From NCBI GenBank assembly GCA_002292975.1, contig DBCI01000027.1, positions 513 through 6,725 on the forward strand: DNA of 6,213 nucleotides. The letters are read 5' to 3'. The notes beneath the pieces were generated by a model, which did not search any database, was not told the DNA's origin, and worked only from the letters and a program-made list of their open reading frames with translations. A program made the position numbers and the translations under genes. The stretch is from Polynucleobacter sp. UBA962 (lineage in GTDB: Bacteria; Pseudomonadota; Gammaproteobacteria; Burkholderiales; Burkholderiaceae). This document shows, piece by piece, positions 5,294-6,213 of this stretch (positions within the stretch are counted from its first letter, which is position 1; each line of letters opens with the position of its first letter).

Positions 5294-5297
5294 GGCT

Positions 5298-5798
5298 CTA
5301 TTTATTGTCGCCCTCTGGCTCAGGCATTGCGGTAAATAGCAATGTAAACATGATGATGACAACGAAACGAAAGGCCGCCTCGATACCATTCCACTGCTCG
5401 GATTGCCACATACAAAACCATTCGCCACCAATAACAATAAAACCAAAGAACCACAGTAAAAAACCAACCAAACAGCCAAGATATATCCAATTCTTAGCCT
5501 CATTAAATGCCAAGGGGGAATGAATATTTTTAAGCAGCCCAATGGCACCTATGAGCAACAAGACGCCTGTTAGAAATTCGGCAAATATAATTAGTCCATA
5601 GGCAAGACTCCAAACGAAGGGGTCAAGAATAGCTCGGTACTTCAAAGTATTGCTTGGAAATACTGTATCCATGGAAAGAGTGTGCTGAACAAAAGCGTAA
5701 TTAGAGTCGTAGTCGGCCAGATTATTCAAGCAGACTAAAAGGGCAAAAACAGCAAGCAGCAAACAAACAATGGATTTACATACCCGCAGAATAGTCAT
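5298..5798 (-). CDS. DUF2165 small integral membrane protein
   Basis: A 166-residue inner-membrane protein with four helices (about 5-25, 63-89, 104-124 and 141-158). It matches DUF2165 throughout: CLNNLADYDSNYAFVQH (23-39), LSMDTVFP (41-48), the buried E74 in FAEFLTG, and GGEWFCMWQSEQWNG (124-138) before the last helix. No biochemical role is known to me for the family. AGGA lies 9 bases before the ATG and serves as ribosome binding site. It is monocistronic by context. Upstream it is separated from the GNAT gene by a terminator, and downstream it meets repeat copy A and a second hairpin. Copy A starts 4 bases after the stop, so the 3' untranslated RNA would begin with a tRNA-like 3' half. 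Confidence 0.9.
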   Translation of the reverse strand: MTILRVCKSIVCLLLAVFALLVCLNNLADYDSNYAFVQHTLSMDTVFPSNTLKYRAILDPFVWSLAYGLIIFAEFLTGVLLLIGAIGLLKNIHSPLAFNEAKNWIYLGCLVGFLLWFFGFIVIGGEWFCMWQSEQWNGIEAAFRFVVIIMFTLLFTAMPEPEGDNK

Positions 5799-5855
5799 CT
5801 CAGCAAATCCTATAAAAGGTCACAAAAGGCAATTCTACAGTTGTGCCACACAAAT

Positions 5856-5879
5856 AAAAAACCACCCGAAGGTGGTTTT
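5856..5879 (-). terminator. Rho-independent terminator after the GNAT gene
   Basis: On the minus strand the stem ACCACC / GGTGGT closes a TTCG tetraloop (5876-5861) and is extended by A-T pairs. It is followed at once by TTTTTATTTG. It stands 60 bases past the GNAT stop and 16 bases past repeat copy B. The plus strand gives the same stem with CGAA loop and a shorter TTTT tail. Confidence 0.85.
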
Positions 5880-5895
5880 GGTACGGACCGTTGTT

Positions 5896-5938
5896 TCTTG
5901 GTAGCCCGGGGCGGAATCGACCAGAGCTCAAGATATCT
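5896..5938 (-). repeat. tRNA 3'-end-like fragment, copy B (best preserved)
   Basis: Minus strand, it contains GGTCGATTCCGCC then CCGGGCTACCA, matching a recalled tRNA-Phe-type T-arm to ACCAAGA at 25 of 28. The bases just before it, CTGGATTAG, also resemble the anticodon-stem GGATT of that tRNA. The T-loop is one base short, a change shared with copy A, so A and B probably descend from a common altered copy or element. No D-arm or 5' acceptor strand is found next to it. The GNAT stop codon (5939-5937) overlaps its right end. It is not a functional tRNA. Confidence 0.7.
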
Positions 5939-6213
5939 AATCCAGCAAAAGCCTATATGGCGTCATCTTGGATTTCACAAAACCTTTCCTTTGATAAAAA
6001 GATTGTGCTTTGGTATTTTCAATATCAGTTAACAGAGTAAATCGCTTACAGCCTTCTTTTTTGGCTTCGCTAATCGCATAGTCAATTAACTTGGAGCCGA
6101 TACCTTCCCCTCTAGATTTGGCTAGAACAACCATATCTTCAAGATTGGCGACTTTGGAACCAAGAGCAGTAGATTCAGTAAATAGTAAATTAATCATTCC
6201 TAATATTTTTTCA
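5937..6213 (-). CDS. GNAT-family N-acetyltransferase, 5' end cut by window edge
   Basis: The frame is open from the stop at 5939-5937 to base 6213. An ATG at 6197 exists, but the codons before it (EKILG) continue a normal GNAT beta strand, and the protein from that ATG would be only 86 residues against the family's usual 140 or more. The true start is therefore beyond the window. Visible blocks, numbered from that Met, are LEDMVV (19-24), the acetyl-CoA pyrophosphate loop RGEGIG (29-34), GCKRFTLLTD (49-58) and the C-terminal ENTKAQSFYQRKGF (60-73), with the catalytic-region Tyr in SFYQ. The acceptor substrate is unknown. The protein ends PYRLLLD and its stop codon overlaps repeat copy B; a strong terminator follows. 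Confidence 0.88.
   Translation of the reverse strand, partial: EKILGMINLLFTESTALGSKVANLEDMVVLAKSRGEGIGSKLIDYAISEAKKEGCKRFTLLTDIENTKAQSFYQRKGFVKSKMTPYRLLLD

Larger units (their letters stand above)
4945..5297. other. 353-base non-coding stretch between the DUF2165 and EF-hand genes
   Basis: It contains the EF-hand ribosome binding site (4955-4951), a hairpin terminator (5221-5246) and repeat copy A (5251-5293). The rest, 4956-5220, is AT-rich. TATAAT occurs on the plus strand at 5048-5053, but nothing resembling a -35 box lies at the right distance. A 91-codon plus-strand frame (5064-5339) runs into the antisense of DUF2165 and looks spurious. I see no promoter for the EF-hand gene that I would defend. 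Confidence 0.6.

Noticed and set aside
5064..5339. Plus-strand 91-codon open frame
   Set aside because: It has no convincing ribosome binding site or family. It also crosses a terminator hairpin and repeat copy A, and ends antisense to the conserved C-terminus of DUF2165.
5896..5938. Functional tRNA gene
   Set aside because: The T-stem is broken, the loop is one base short, and no D-arm or 5' acceptor strand exists in the adjoining sequence, which is the coding end of the GNAT gene.

Overview
The window looks like chromosome from a low-to-moderate-GC betaproteobacterium. A Burkholderiaceae member of the Polynucleobacter type is my best guess, from the style of the proteins and the tRNA-like repeats; no rRNA or other marker fixes this. 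Almost all genes are compact, single-domain and on the minus strand. The one exception is a small multidrug-resistance-type transporter gene.

Left part (1-1280): a minus-strand NAD(P)-dependent epimerase/dehydratase runs off the left edge. It is divergent, across 46-47 bases, from a plus-strand SugE/Gdx-type SMR transporter. The epimerase has Phe where its family normally has the catalytic Tyr.

Centre left (1286-3261): a compact minus-strand arsenic operon, arsR-arsI-arsC-aqpS in transcription order. ATGA overlaps join arsR/arsI and arsC/aqpS, and 18 bases separate arsI from arsC. The likely logic is as follows. ArsR, with C-terminal Cys ligands, senses trivalent arsenic. ArsI cleaves the C-As bond of trivalent methylarsenicals. 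ArsC reduces arsenate. An AqpS-type channel lets the resulting arsenite, or methylarsenicals, cross the membrane down the gradient. No ArsB, Acr3 or ArsA pump is present in the window. Just upstream of the arsR ATG a 7-bp-arm palindrome encloses a perfect TATAAT, so the operator and promoter coincide and the mRNA is probably leaderless.

Centre right (3280-4442): a DUF5522 tetracysteine protein preceded by a well-initiated 18-codon ORF, a VOC/glyoxalase-fold protein of the GLOD5-like type, and a secreted Rap1a/Tai-type protein.

Right part (4443-6213): three unrelated small genes on the minus strand: a secreted EF-hand protein, a DUF2165 four-helix membrane protein, and a GNAT acetyltransferase cut by the right edge. 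They are interspersed with three degenerate copies of what reads as the 3' end of a tRNA (T-arm to ACCA, most like tRNA-Phe), all in the same orientation. Two of these copies sit directly after a stop codon and are followed by a hairpin terminator. The best-preserved copy is the rightmost and the worst is the leftmost. This is what successive insertions at the 3' end of a tRNA gene lying to the right of the window would leave behind. It is the most unusual structure here, but it rests on eye alignment only.
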